Below, piece by piece: positions 35,664 to 44,682 of a stretch of 64,000 nt of DNA. How positions within the stretch are numbered: position 1 is the stretch's first letter; the number at the start of each line of letters is the position of its first letter. Origin of the DNA: Leptonema illini DSM 21528. GTDB lineage: Bacteria; Spirochaetota; Leptospiria; Leptospirales; Leptonemataceae. The position numbers and the translations under genes were made by a program. Below the pieces are notes generated by a model, which had not been told where the DNA came from, did not search any database, and was given only the letters and a program-made list of their open reading frames with translations. The DNA is taken from contig NZ_JH597773.1 of the NCBI RefSeq assembly GCF_000243335.1, positions 2,385,728-2,449,727 on the forward strand, written 5' to 3'.

Positions 35664-36382
35664 AAGTCACGTATATCTTCATTAATAGTGTATTGACTGC
35701 CTTGATATTCTTCTCTGACCCGGCATTTGCCGATCCCGCCTACATCACAGGCAGCTCGGTCAATATTCGCAAGGCGCCCGATATCAAGGCGCCAGTGGTC
35801 AAGGTCGTTCCATTCTTGCAACCGGTAACCATTATTGAAGAGGGACCGTTTGTGGAAGTCTCTGGAATAGGACGAAACCTCTGGTATCGAATCGAAACCG
35901 GCGGCAGGACGGGATGGGTATTCGGTAGCTTTGTTACGAAGAACTATTGCCTGAATTCAAGCGGACAGGTGCTTGTTTATGCTCAGGCATACGATGTTTA
36001 TGGTGCCACTTCATTATTTCGAATTGGCTTCATGCGTGACGAAGGGCCTTTAAAGTATCAGATAGAAGCCTCGTCCGTTTCCCTGTCTCCATCGTGCACA
36101 TATCTTGCTACGGATTCCGGTTCAGATATCATCGGCTTGATTGCCTTTTATAAGGCAGCCAAACCCGACTCCCGACCAATATTCCAGGCAACGCACGATC
36201 GCGGGGAACTGGTATGGGAAGGAGAATGCTTAACTTTCCATGACATCCAGTATATCGGAAACGGCTGCACGCTCTGGAAGGAAAAGCAATTCTGCAATGG
36301 GTCGGTTGCCGAAACAGGCCGGACCGGTCGATCAATATTCCACGAAACGGCATCGACCCCTGACCGGCGCTGCAACCAATGA
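35660..36382 (+). CDS. exported SH3b-domain protein (paralogue 2)
   Basis: A 240-residue protein with a signal peptide (YIFINSVLTALIFFSDPAFA) and an SH3-like domain (about 27-95): SSVNIRKAPDIKAPVVKVVP, LWYRIETGGRTGWVFGSFVT. The C-terminal half contains six or more cysteines and no recognised fold. It parallels the protein at 33870 in domain order and length, pointing to a duplicated module. Probably periplasmic or outer-membrane associated. Confidence 0.75.
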   Translation: MKVTYIFINSVLTALIFFSDPAFADPAYITGSSVNIRKAPDIKAPVVKVVPFLQPVTIIEEGPFVEVSGIGRNLWYRIETGGRTGWVFGSFVTKNYCLNSSGQVLVYAQAYDVYGATSLFRIGFMRDEGPLKYQIEASSVSLSPSCTYLATDSGSDIIGLIAFYKAAKPDSRPIFQATHDRGELVWEGECLTFHDIQYIGNGCTLWKEKQFCNGSVAETGRTGRSIFHETASTPDRRCNQ

Positions 36383-36483
36383 ACCCGGAACCCTCGTATA
36401 CGACAAGTTTATGATAGAGAACGATTCCTTCGTTCTGAAAGCATTCCAATCGGTCAAGCGAAGGCAATGAAGGAATACTCTGC

Positions 36484-36957
36484 ATGAGGCAAAGCGACTG
36501 GCAAACCATGATCAAGGATGCCGGGACGTTCGATGAAAAACTTCGGATCGTCTGCGAGGCCCTTAATGAATATCCGGATGACTATGACTTGCTCATCATG
36601 AAAGGCGATTTTATCCAGCTTGCCGATGATAGCGAATACGATCTCGAAGAAGCAAAACGGCAGTATGAACAGGCGTTGAGCATCGATCCCGCCCGACCGG
36701 AAGCCTGCGCGTCCCTCGGTTATTTCCACTATGCCATCCTTGATGACGATGAGGAGCAGAGCTATGGTTTCGCAAGTCCTTGAACATACGACCAACAGCC
36801 GAAGCCGTCATCGGCGTAGCGAAAATATTGCTCGACAGAGGTAAACGAGCGGAGGCAGTAGATTACCTCAATTACATGAATAGATCGATCCATGACAGGA
36901 CCATTCTCTCCTTCATCGAAACTCTTGAGACAACGGATTCGCTCGGCCATGATTAAT
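36484..36957 (+). pseudogene. TPR-like protein with a frameshift near 36770
   Basis: The first frame (36484-36783) encodes a TPR-like start: FDEKLRIVCEALNEYPDDYD, then YEQALSIDPARPEACASLGY. It runs into a stop at 36783. A shift of one base near 36770 joins it to FRKSLNIRPTAEAVIGVAKI, then LLDRGKRAEAVDYLNYMNRS, ending at 36957. The joined product of about 157 residues has a continuous TPR pattern. Either the gene is broken, or there is a sequencing error; a programmed frameshift is less likely, as no clear slippery heptamer is seen. Confidence 0.7.
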
Positions 36958-36983
36958 GAGGAAGCTCTTACCTGCTTCATCCC

Positions 36984-37574
36984 ATGCTTGCACAAAATAG
37001 AAAAGATACTCTGACGCTCTCTTTTGCTGTAACCTTCAGCATCATAGCGTCTCTCTTTCTCTATGCGGTCATTCTGCCGAACTATTCTTTCGGCAGAGCC
37101 TGCTCCCTTTTTGATGGAGTGGCTTTGCCTGATCGTTCAGGTTATATACTCTATCACAGCGGTTTACTTCTGTACTCGATAATACTGCTCGGTCTTTTTT
37201 TCGTCATCTTTCCACATCGCGCGGACCGGAGTTCGCTGTTCCGTCTGATCCTCTGCGCTCTTCTCATTTATCCGCCCTGGTGGATTCTCATTGATTCGCC
37301 CCTTATTTTGAGCTTTATGGCTGCTTTGCTGCTTTCTCCTCCGGAGCCCGCAGCGTTTTCAGCTATTGCTATTGGTCTATCTCTACTCGTCATCGTCCCC
37401 GTAACTCTGCTATTCCTGCTTACGGCGATCTTGCTTCGCTTTATACTCAACCTGCACACAACGCGCATCCGCCTTTTTCTGTTCCATGCGACCGCCGTGG
37501 CCACAGGCATTGTCTTCGGCTACTTCGCCCTTGCTGAATTTCTGAAGCCTTTCTTTCCGCCCCTCTACGAATAA
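36984..37574 (+). CDS. hypothetical membrane protein
   Basis: A 196-residue protein with about five hydrophobic segments (for example LSFAVTFSIIASLFLYAVIL and LLLYSIILLGLFFVIF). No family recognised. Its position after the TPR gene and its direction suggest membership of the accessory gene run. Confidence 0.6.
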   Translation: MLAQNRKDTLTLSFAVTFSIIASLFLYAVILPNYSFGRACSLFDGVALPDRSGYILYHSGLLLYSIILLGLFFVIFPHRADRSSLFRLILCALLIYPPWWILIDSPLILSFMAALLLSPPEPAAFSAIAIGLSLLVIVPVTLLFLLTAILLRFILNLHTTRIRLFLFHATAVATGIVFGYFALAEFLKPFFPPLYE

Positions 37575-37637
37575 TCCTCCTCCCCCTTTTTTTGAGATGC
37601 CGGATCAGCCCTTCATTCCTTCATTCTAATTCTATTT

Positions 37638-38270
37638 ATGGATGCCAATTTCTGGTTACAGCGCTGGGATGAGAACAACATCGGCTTTCACGGAAACGAG
37701 GCCAATGCCCTTCTCGTAGAACACCTTCCCTCGCTCGGTCTGACTGCGAACAGTCGCGTTTTTCTTCCGCTTTGCGGCAAGACTCTTGATATCGCCTATC
37801 TGCTCTCGCGCGGCTATCGCGTCGTCGGAGCGGAACTGAGCGAGAAGGCCATCGAACAGCTTTTCGACGATCTGGGAGCCCGACCCGAAATCGTCGATAT
37901 CGGCGGCCTCAAACACTACCGTGCAGATAACCTCGATATCTTTGTCGGCGACATCTTTCATGTTTCGCGATTCCTGCTCGGTACCGTCGATGCGATCTAT
38001 GATCGAGCCGCTCTTGTCGCCCTTCCGCCGGCCATGCGCAAAGAATACAGCAAACATCTCATGCATCTGACCGAGACGTCGCCGCAGCTGCTCATCACCT
38101 ATGAATACGATCAGACGGTCGTGCCGGGCCCGCCTTTCTCGGTGAGCAAGGATGAGGTGCACGAACACTATGATGCGGCCTATACCGTGAAACATCTTGC
38201 ACGCATCGAAGCGCCATTGCGCGGCAGCGTACCGGCCGAGGAGAACGTATGGTTGCTGCAACAGCGATAA
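37638..38270 (+). CDS. tpm: thiopurine S-methyltransferase family protein
   Basis: A 210-residue SAM-dependent methyltransferase of the TPMT family: FWLQRWDENNIGFHGNEAN, RVFLPLCGKTLDIAYLLSRG, VVGAELSEKAIEQLFDD, DAIYDRAALVALPPAMRKEY and YEYDQTVVPGPPFSV. Bacterial members methylate and detoxify tellurite, selenite or aromatic thiols. The following membrane-protein gene starts 22 bp before its stop. Confidence 0.9.
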   Translation: MDANFWLQRWDENNIGFHGNEANALLVEHLPSLGLTANSRVFLPLCGKTLDIAYLLSRGYRVVGAELSEKAIEQLFDDLGARPEIVDIGGLKHYRADNLDIFVGDIFHVSRFLLGTVDAIYDRAALVALPPAMRKEYSKHLMHLTETSPQLLITYEYDQTVVPGPPFSVSKDEVHEHYDAAYTVKHLARIEAPLRGSVPAEENVWLLQQR

Positions 38271-38686
38271 AACCCGGCTCGCAGGCCAGTACCAGAATGC
38301 CGCGCATCCTGCTTTCCGTAGATTCCCTGGCCGCCCTGTCCGTCGGACTGATAACGCTTCTTATAACGCCGTTTCTTGCAGATCTGTACGGCTGGACCGA
38401 GGGCTTTACCCGCTTCATGGCCGCGGTAAATATCGCCTATGGTTCCTTCTCGGGTGTGCAGGCCTGGCTCTTTTTGCGGCATGGGCGACTGTTCCGGCCG
38501 GCTGTGCTTCTGCTTGTCATCGCAAACGCCGCCTGGATCGGTCACTGCCTCGCGCAGATCTGGTACCTCTATGATACGGCGACCTTTTTCGGGCTTGCCC
38601 AGCTCGGACTCGAAGCGATCTTCGTCGGCGGTCTGGCCGCCCTTGAAGCGCTCTATGTGCTGCCGTTAACCGATGATCGCTCTTAA
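38249..38686 (+). CDS. small membrane protein
   Basis: A 145-residue protein with four predicted membrane helices (SLAALSVGLITLLITPFLAD, AVLLLVIANAAWIGHCLAQI and others). The pattern recalls small membrane proteins annotated near methyltransferases, but I cannot name a family. It overlaps the tpm gene by 22 bp, so it is co-transcribed; a later in-frame ATG at 38297 is also possible as start. Confidence 0.6.
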   Translation: MVAATAIKPGSQASTRMPRILLSVDSLAALSVGLITLLITPFLADLYGWTEGFTRFMAAVNIAYGSFSGVQAWLFLRHGRLFRPAVLLLVIANAAWIGHCLAQIWYLYDTATFFGLAQLGLEAIFVGGLAALEALYVLPLTDDRS

Positions 38687-38703
38687 CGTTAAGAAACAGT
38701 AGA

Positions 38704-38946
38704 CTAACGTTCTTCCAGAAGCTCCGGAAGAGAGTCCCACATCTGTGCGAGCACGATCAGATCAGGGAGAAACGCCTTTAGCTGGCGCCCCGTGATTGAG
38801 TGGCACTTATGGCCTCCTCCGCGCGAGGGGCTCGCCGAGATCTGTTCGCCGGAGAGGTACATCGTCCCCATAGTCCACCGCCATTTTTTCGCCAGCTCAT
38901 CAAAAAGACGCAACGAAGGGCCGGCATGCCGCAGGGCCTCCGCCAC
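38704..38946 (-). CDS. small hypothetical protein, possibly frameshifted
   Basis: From a GTG at 38946 this encodes 80 residues including SLRLFDELAKKWRWTMGTMY and KAFLPDLIVLAQMWDSLPEL. In an overlapping frame just upstream, an ATG at 39008 starts MVTEVIAFSLVVIAILLHPE, a plausible membrane anchor that then runs out of frame. The gene may therefore be a membrane-anchored protein broken by a frameshift around 38945. No family recognised. Confidence 0.4.
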   Translation of the reverse strand: MAEALRHAGPSLRLFDELAKKWRWTMGTMYLSGEQISASPSRGGGHKCHSITGRQLKAFLPDLIVLAQMWDSLPELLEER

Positions 38947-39118
38947 ACTTCTGGATGCAACAGGATTGCTATCACAACGAGTGAGAACGCTATGACTTCC
39001 GTTACCATTTTCTTACTTTGATCTTCCTATTGCCTCATTCATATCGGCGTTTTCCCCCCAGGCTGATATCTGACAATTCTCGTTGACCCGGCCCGCTTCT
39101 TCCGTCTATGCTCTTCCA

Positions 39119-39680
39119 ATGAGCGGTCCGATACGCATTTACTCCAATACCGAGACAGAACTAAAGCATTTTTATCGGGTATTTCTGGTTCTCTCTTTAT
39201 TGCTTCTCTCTGCTGCGATCGCCATCTGGATTCTCCTGGTCAGGGACCAACTGACCGGTGAACCTGCGCTGAACCGGTGAACCTGCGCTGAACCGGTGGC
39301 CCTTTGTGCTGTACATACTCCTGCTGGCCCTGGCTCTGCTCTGTTCCGCCTTTACGATCATGGCGCGCACCGGAGCAAGGTGGAATCACGTCTCTCATTT
39401 TCTGGTTACGCTTCCCATCGCTGGAATGATGTTCCCTGTAGTGGGAACGATACTGTGCGGATACTGTTTGAAAAAGATCGCCGGCCCCGAGCTGCCCGAA
39501 CTCATGTTTTCTCGTAAGCCCTTCAGACGCCGCTACAGAGGACCGGATATGCATCCGAGAGTTTATACGAAGGTTCCCTTTCGCAAAAGCAACATACCCG
39601 GAATAGCGAGCCTATCTTTTATCATAGCCACCCATGTCTTCTACCTGAGCATGAGCCTTTTCTATGCTATCACGGACTGA
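39119..39680 (+). pseudogene. membrane protein interrupted by a 19-bp tandem duplication
   Basis: Two adjacent frames are halves of one gene. The first (39119-39280) starts MSGPIRIYSNTETELKHFYR, has a membrane helix and ends RDQLTGEPALNR-stop. The unit CCGGTGAACCTGCGCTGAA occurs twice in tandem (39255-39273, 39274-39292). With one copy removed, the frame runs on as ALNRWPFVLYILLLALALLC into the second half and ends at 39680, giving about 180 residues with four membrane helices. The duplication is thus the inactivating (or reversible) mutation. Family unknown. Confidence 0.8.
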
Positions 39681-39733
39681 GCGCCGCGAGATCACGGTCC
39701 GGATGCTGCCCTCATAGCCCTACCATACCGCCC

Positions 39734-39886
39734 TTAAAAAGGCCCTTGCTCCGTCAGCAGCCCGCGGATCATAAGCATCAGCTCGGGGATCTGCGACAGC
39801 TCCCCCGTAAGAATCACCTTTAACGCACGGCGTCCTTCATAATAAACGCATTCGACGCGACCGCCTGATGTGGCGCCGCTGTTCAT
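39734..39886 (-). CDS. possible small hypothetical protein
   Basis: A 50-residue open frame, MNSGATSGGRVECVYYEGRR, then ALKVILTGELSQIPELMLMI, that looks protein-like (alternating beta and amphipathic helix). It diverges from, and its start abuts, the DUF4180-like gene. There is no ribosome site of note. Weak support. Confidence 0.3.
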   Translation of the reverse strand: MNSGATSGGRVECVYYEGRRALKVILTGELSQIPELMLMIRGLLTEQGPF

Positions 39887-40205
39887 GACGGCCATTGCCG
39901 AGCTGACAGGCGAGCTGCTGCTCGAATCGGTGGGGGATTTTCTTGATCTGCTTGCGAACGCTCCGAGCTCAAGCATCGTCATTAAAAAAACGTCAATCCA
40001 CGAATCCTTCTTCGATCTGCGCACGCAGTTTGCCGGCGAGATCATGCAGAAGGTGACGAACTACGGCGTGCGTCTGGGCATCGTCGGCGATTTCTCGATC
40101 TATTCGAGCAAAAACCTCGCCGACTTTATGCGCGAGAGCAACCGATCCAACCGCGTCGTTTTCGTCGATACGGTGGACGAGGCCCTGCGTCGCCTCGACG
40201 GTTAA
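39885..40205 (+). CDS. DUF4180-family protein
   Basis: A 106-residue protein matching the DUF4180 pattern: GDFLDLLANAPSSSIVIKKT, FFDLRTQFAGEIMQKVTNYG, VRLGIVGDFSIYSSKNLADF, ESNRSNRVVFVDTVDEALRR. The function of the family is unknown. An in-frame GTG at 39870 is the alternative start. Its last four bases overlap the convergent rpiB gene. Confidence 0.8.
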   Translation: MTAIAELTGELLLESVGDFLDLLANAPSSSIVIKKTSIHESFFDLRTQFAGEIMQKVTNYGVRLGIVGDFSIYSSKNLADFMRESNRSNRVVFVDTVDEALRRLDG

Positions 40206-40645
40206 CGATCTTCGAGTTCGGCCAGACGGGCAAGCTGCCGCCTGTTCCATTCATCCGTGCTTTTCTCGGTGTCAAACCATGCATCAAGAATCTCACGGGC
40301 GCGGACCGGCGTGATCAGCCGGGTGCTTAACGCAAGTACGTTCGCATGATTCCAGATTCGGGCCCCTTTTGCCGTTTCCGGATCGATGCAGAGGGCGGCA
40401 CGAATGCCGCGCAGCTTGTTGGCGGCGATGCTTGCGCCGGTGCCGGTATAGCAGAGAACGATGGCCTCGTCGGCCTCGCCGCTTTGCACCTGTCTGGCCG
40501 CCTCAGCCGTGACGGCCGGCCAGTCGGCTGCCGTGTCGCCTTTACGAGGCCCGTGGTAAAACACGACATGCCCTCGCTTCTGACATTCGAGCTGCAATAC
40601 GTCGACGAGCTCGCAGTATTCGTCGCTTGATATGGCTATTTTCAT
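40202..40645 (-). CDS. rpiB: RpiB/LacAB-family sugar-phosphate isomerase
   Basis: A 147-residue isomerase of the RpiB/LacA/LacB family: MKIAISSDEY at the N-terminus, then IVLCYTGTGASIAANKLRGI with the catalytic cysteine, RAALCIDPETAKGARIWNHA and NVLALSTRLITPVRAREILD. It should interconvert ribose-5-P and ribulose-5-P or a related pair. The ATG at 40645 is chosen by homology; the open frame continues upstream to 40732. Confidence 0.88.
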   Translation of the reverse strand: MKIAISSDEYCELVDVLQLECQKRGHVVFYHGPRKGDTAADWPAVTAEAARQVQSGEADEAIVLCYTGTGASIAANKLRGIRAALCIDPETAKGARIWNHANVLALSTRLITPVRAREILDAWFDTEKSTDEWNRRQLARLAELEDR

Positions 40646-40790
40646 TTCGCGCCTCCCGCTCCTCCTGCCGGCTCTTCCGGAATAAGAACCCGTCCCGAAC
40701 GGGTTCCGCAACACAAGAAGCGTTGCCCGCATGCTCTATTTCGATCGACAACCCGATTGACCGCTTCGTTGCATCCGGTTCTCTGGGTCT

Positions 40791-41699
40791 GTGCCGATCC
40801 TCTTTTTTTTCCTGACCGCCCTTCTTCATACGATGGTGCTGCTTCTTCCACTCTTTTTTGATTTCATGATTATTCCGGGCTATGCAGGACTATTTTTTCT
40901 GATCTCCCTCCCTCTGTCGATGCTTGCTCCGCGCGTCGGCGGCCTGAAGCGATGGCATTTTCTCGCCTTTCTGCCCGTGCTTTTTCTTATTGAGCGGCTT
41001 GTTCTGATGTTGCTTGAACGTCTTCCAGGCCTCATCCCCGCCACCGTCTTGCAAACGCAGGAATTCGTGAACGGGATCGCTCCAACGGGCATTATCAGCA
41101 GCCTTGGAGTCTATTTCTTTGCGAGCATGATCGCGATGATCTCACTTCTCTTACAGGAGAAGAGATCGATTCTCTATATCCATCGCATCGTCGATACTGA
41201 GGATGAATGGAACAGGGTATTCGCCTGGCTTCGCGACAACGATGCTGCCGGCGACATGAGCGAATTCCGCTGGCGCCTGATGCAGAATCGATGCTTTGCC
41301 TTTGTCGCCGTCGTCGCCGACCGCATTCTTGCAAGCGTCCTTCTTACGCCTGGAAAGCCGGGCGTGGTTTTCATTTCGGATTTCGTCTTTCGCGAGAACG
41401 AGATCGGGCTCGAATTACTTTCGGGCCTTCTCGGTCGCCCCGAACTGCGTAAGGTGAAGCAGATTCATTTTATCAGTCGTCTGCCCGACGATACGCCGCA
41501 GAATTCCGAGGCCATGCCCGAAACCTGGCTACGCCAGCTTTATTCCGAGGATTGTTTTCAGGTCGTTCCCGCTGATGCGATGGGCGAGCTTCGCGAATTC
41601 TCGCCCGACGGCTCGGCGCTGCGTCCGTTTGCGCTCGCACGTCCACTTTTTACGTTTCTGCCCGAGGCGGCCCTTGAAGCAGAGGCAAAAAACACTTGA
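40791..41699 (+). CDS. hypothetical membrane protein
   Basis: A 302-residue protein beginning with a GTG. The first ~125 residues have four hydrophobic segments ([20 protein letters not shown] and following); the remaining ~175 are soluble and begin around [21 protein letters not shown] do not recognise the family. It lies 37 bp upstream of the universal stress protein gene and may be co-transcribed with it. Confidence 0.6.
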   Translation: MPILFFFLTALLHTMVLLLPLFFDFMIIPGYAGLFFLISLPLSMLAPRVGGLKRWHFLAFLPVLFLIERLVLMLLERLPGLIPATVLQTQEFVNGIAPTGIISSLGVYFFASMIAMISLLLQEKRSILYIHRIVDTEDEWNRVFAWLRDNDAAGDMSEFRWRLMQNRCFAFVAVVADRILASVLLTPGKPGVVFISDFVFRENEIGLELLSGLLGRPELRKVKQIHFISRLPDDTPQNSEAMPETWLRQLYSEDCFQVVPADAMGELREFSPDGSALRPFALARPLFTFLPEAALEAEAKNT

Positions 41700-41736
41700 A
41701 AATCGCCGAAAAATCAGAAAGCTGTACATCATATCT

Positions 41737-42168
41737 ATGAAACGTTTTATGAAAAAGATCCTCATTCCCATCGACGGCTCTGAAAGCTCGAAAAAGGGAT
41801 TGGAGATGGGTTTATCGATCGCTGAATCCGCAGGAGCCAGCGTTACCGTTCTCGAAGTCATCGAGGAGTTTGGTCCGCTTCCTGGCTACTATGAGGCTCC
41901 TCCGGCAAACGTCAATCGAGTGAAGTGGGTATCAGAGCAGCGATTCGAGAAGGTTCACGACCCGCTCGATAAAACCAAGGTTAAATGGGATCGCCGCGTC
42001 GAAGAAGGCTATGCCGCCGAAACCATCGTGCGTATCGCCGAAGAAGGAAAATACGACCTCATCGTTATCGGCAGCCGTGGTATGAACTTTTTAGGCCGTT
42101 TCCTGCTTGGTTCCGTGTCGGATCGCGTCGTGCATCACGCTCCGTGCAGCGTTCTCGTAGTCCGCTGA
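41737..42168 (+). CDS. universal stress protein (UspA family)
   Basis: A 143-residue UspA-fold protein: [20 protein letters not shown] at the start and the ATP-binding [20 protein letters not shown] (G-2x-G-9x-G-S pattern) followed by [11 protein letters not shown]. Single-domain ATP-binding type. Likely a stress-protective cytoplasmic dimer. The ATG at 41749 is an alternative start. Confidence 0.92.
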   Translation: MKRFMKKILIPIDGSESSKKGLEMGLSIAESAGASVTVLEVIEEFGPLPGYYEAPPANVNRVKWVSEQRFEKVHDPLDKTKVKWDRRVEEGYAAETIVRIAEEGKYDLIVIGSRGMNFLGRFLLGSVSDRVVHHAPCSVLVVR

Positions 42169-42207
42169 GCTTTAGCCGCTCCGACTATTGCTATTGTTCT
42201 ATCGTAA

Positions 42208-43236
<1,029 letters not shown>

Positions 43237-43259
43237 TCTGACAGGACAACACATCTACG

Positions 43260-43285
43260 AAGGCGGGCGCAATCCCGCCTTTTTT
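43260..43285 (+). terminator. rho-independent terminator after gap
   Basis: AAGGCGGG, a six-base loop and CCCGCCTT followed by TTTT. It lies between gap and pgk, so some pgk transcripts may come from read-through or from a separate promoter. Confidence 0.85.
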
Positions 43286-43326
43286 GCGCCATAACCGACT
43301 AAACCGTATTAACACGAGGAAACCGC

Positions 43327-44526
43327 ATGGATTATTCAAAGATCAAAAATATCGATCAGATCGACGTAAATGGTAAACGCGTACTGATCCGAGTCGACTT
43401 CAACGTGCCCGTAAAGGGCGGAGTCGTCACCAACGACCTGCGCATCCGTGCCGCTCTGCCGACGATTGAATCGCTCTTGAAGCGAGGCGGACGTCTGATT
43501 CTCGTCTCGCATCTCGGCCGTCCTAAAGGCAAGGTCGACGCACAGTACAGCATGAAGCCCGTACAGGAGGCCCTTGCGAAGCTTGTTTCTGTTCCCGTGC
43601 ATTTCTGCGAAACGATCGAATCGCTGAAAGGGGCGTCAGAATCGCTGAAACCAGGCGAGATCCTGCTTTTCGAGAACATCCGTTTTTATGCAGGCGAAGA
43701 GAAAAACGATCCCGATCTTTCGGCGAAGCTTGCTGAAGCGGGCGACGTCTATGTTAACGACGCCTTCGGTACGGCGCACAGAGCACATGCCTCCACCGAG
43801 GGGGTGGCCAGGCTTCTCCGTCCGGCCGTATGCGGCTACCTCATGAAGAAAGAGCTCGATTTTCTCGGCAAGGCCGTGAGCCATCCCGAGAAGCCCTATG
43901 TGGCCATCATCGGCGGAGCGAAGATCTCGGGTAAGATCGACGTGATTGAGAACCTGGCCTCAAAGGTCGACCATCTGCTGATCGGCGGCGCCATGATGTT
44001 TACGTTCAACAAGGCAAAAGGACTGCCGACGGGTAAATCGCTTGTCGAAGAGGATCGCGTCGAGATGGCGAAGGACCTGCTGGCGCGCTTCGGGCAGACG
44101 ATCCTCTTGCCCACGGATTGCATGGTCTCGACGAGCTTCGATTTCGAGAAGATGACGGTCGGGCCTTTAAAATCGGTGGCCGTTGACGCTCTCGGCTCCG
44201 ACGACATCGGACTTGATATCGGCCCCGACACGATTGCACGGTATCGTGATCTTCTTCTTTCGGCTCGCACGGTCGTCTGGAACGGACCGATGGGTGTGTT
44301 CGAGGTCGATAGCACGGCTAAAGGCACATTCGCTCTTGCCGATGCGTTAGCCGAAGCGACATCAAAAGGTGCGACGACGGTGATCGGCGGCGGGGATTCG
44401 GCGGCAGCCGTCGAGAAGGCCGGTCTTGCCGACCGCGTATCGCACGTATCGACGGGCGGAGGCGCTTCGCTGGAATTCCTTGAAGGCAAAGAGCTACCTG
44501 GGGTTGCGGCGCTCGATCGCAACTGA
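43327..44526 (+). CDS. pgk: phosphoglycerate kinase
   Basis: A 399-residue PGK: VLIRVDFNVPVKGGVVTNDL, LVSHLGRPKGKVDAQYSMKP, NDAFGTAHRAHASTEGVARL, AIIGGAKISGKIDVIENL, VWNGPMGVFEVDSTAKGTF and VIGGGDSAAAVEKAGLADRV. It makes ATP from 1,3-bisphosphoglycerate. CACGAGGAAACCGC precedes the ATG, giving a good ribosome site. Follows gap as in many glycolytic operons. Confidence 0.98.
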   Translation: MDYSKIKNIDQIDVNGKRVLIRVDFNVPVKGGVVTNDLRIRAALPTIESLLKRGGRLILVSHLGRPKGKVDAQYSMKPVQEALAKLVSVPVHFCETIESLKGASESLKPGEILLFENIRFYAGEEKNDPDLSAKLAEAGDVYVNDAFGTAHRAHASTEGVARLLRPAVCGYLMKKELDFLGKAVSHPEKPYVAIIGGAKISGKIDVIENLASKVDHLLIGGAMMFTFNKAKGLPTGKSLVEEDRVEMAKDLLARFGQTILLPTDCMVSTSFDFEKMTVGPLKSVAVDALGSDDIGLDIGPDTIARYRDLLLSARTVVWNGPMGVFEVDSTAKGTFALADALAEATSKGATTVIGGGDSAAAVEKAGLADRVSHVSTGGGASLEFLEGKELPGVAALDRN

Positions 44527-44580
44527 TGCGGCGACAGATACGGCCAGCAAAGCCTGCCTCTCTCACAACGAGAGAACAAA

Positions 44581-44610
44581 AAACCCCGACCGGAAATGGT
44601 CGGGGTTTTT
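44581..44610 (+). terminator. rho-independent terminator after pgk
   Basis: An 11-bp stem AAACCCCGACC/GGTCGGGGTTT with a GGAAAT loop and a T-run. On the minus strand the A-rich side gives T's as well, so it may serve the convergent nrfA too. Confidence 0.9.
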
Positions 44611-44682
44611 CTTTTTCCGGCTTGAGCCTGTCCGAGCCCTCTTCGGAGCAGGCGCCGCCTTCAATTGATCAAAGTAGCTCGC

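Noticed and set aside
36755-36783. Programmed ribosomal frameshift in the TPR gene
   Set aside because: No slippery heptamer followed by a stable stem was seen at the join; a simple indel is more likely.
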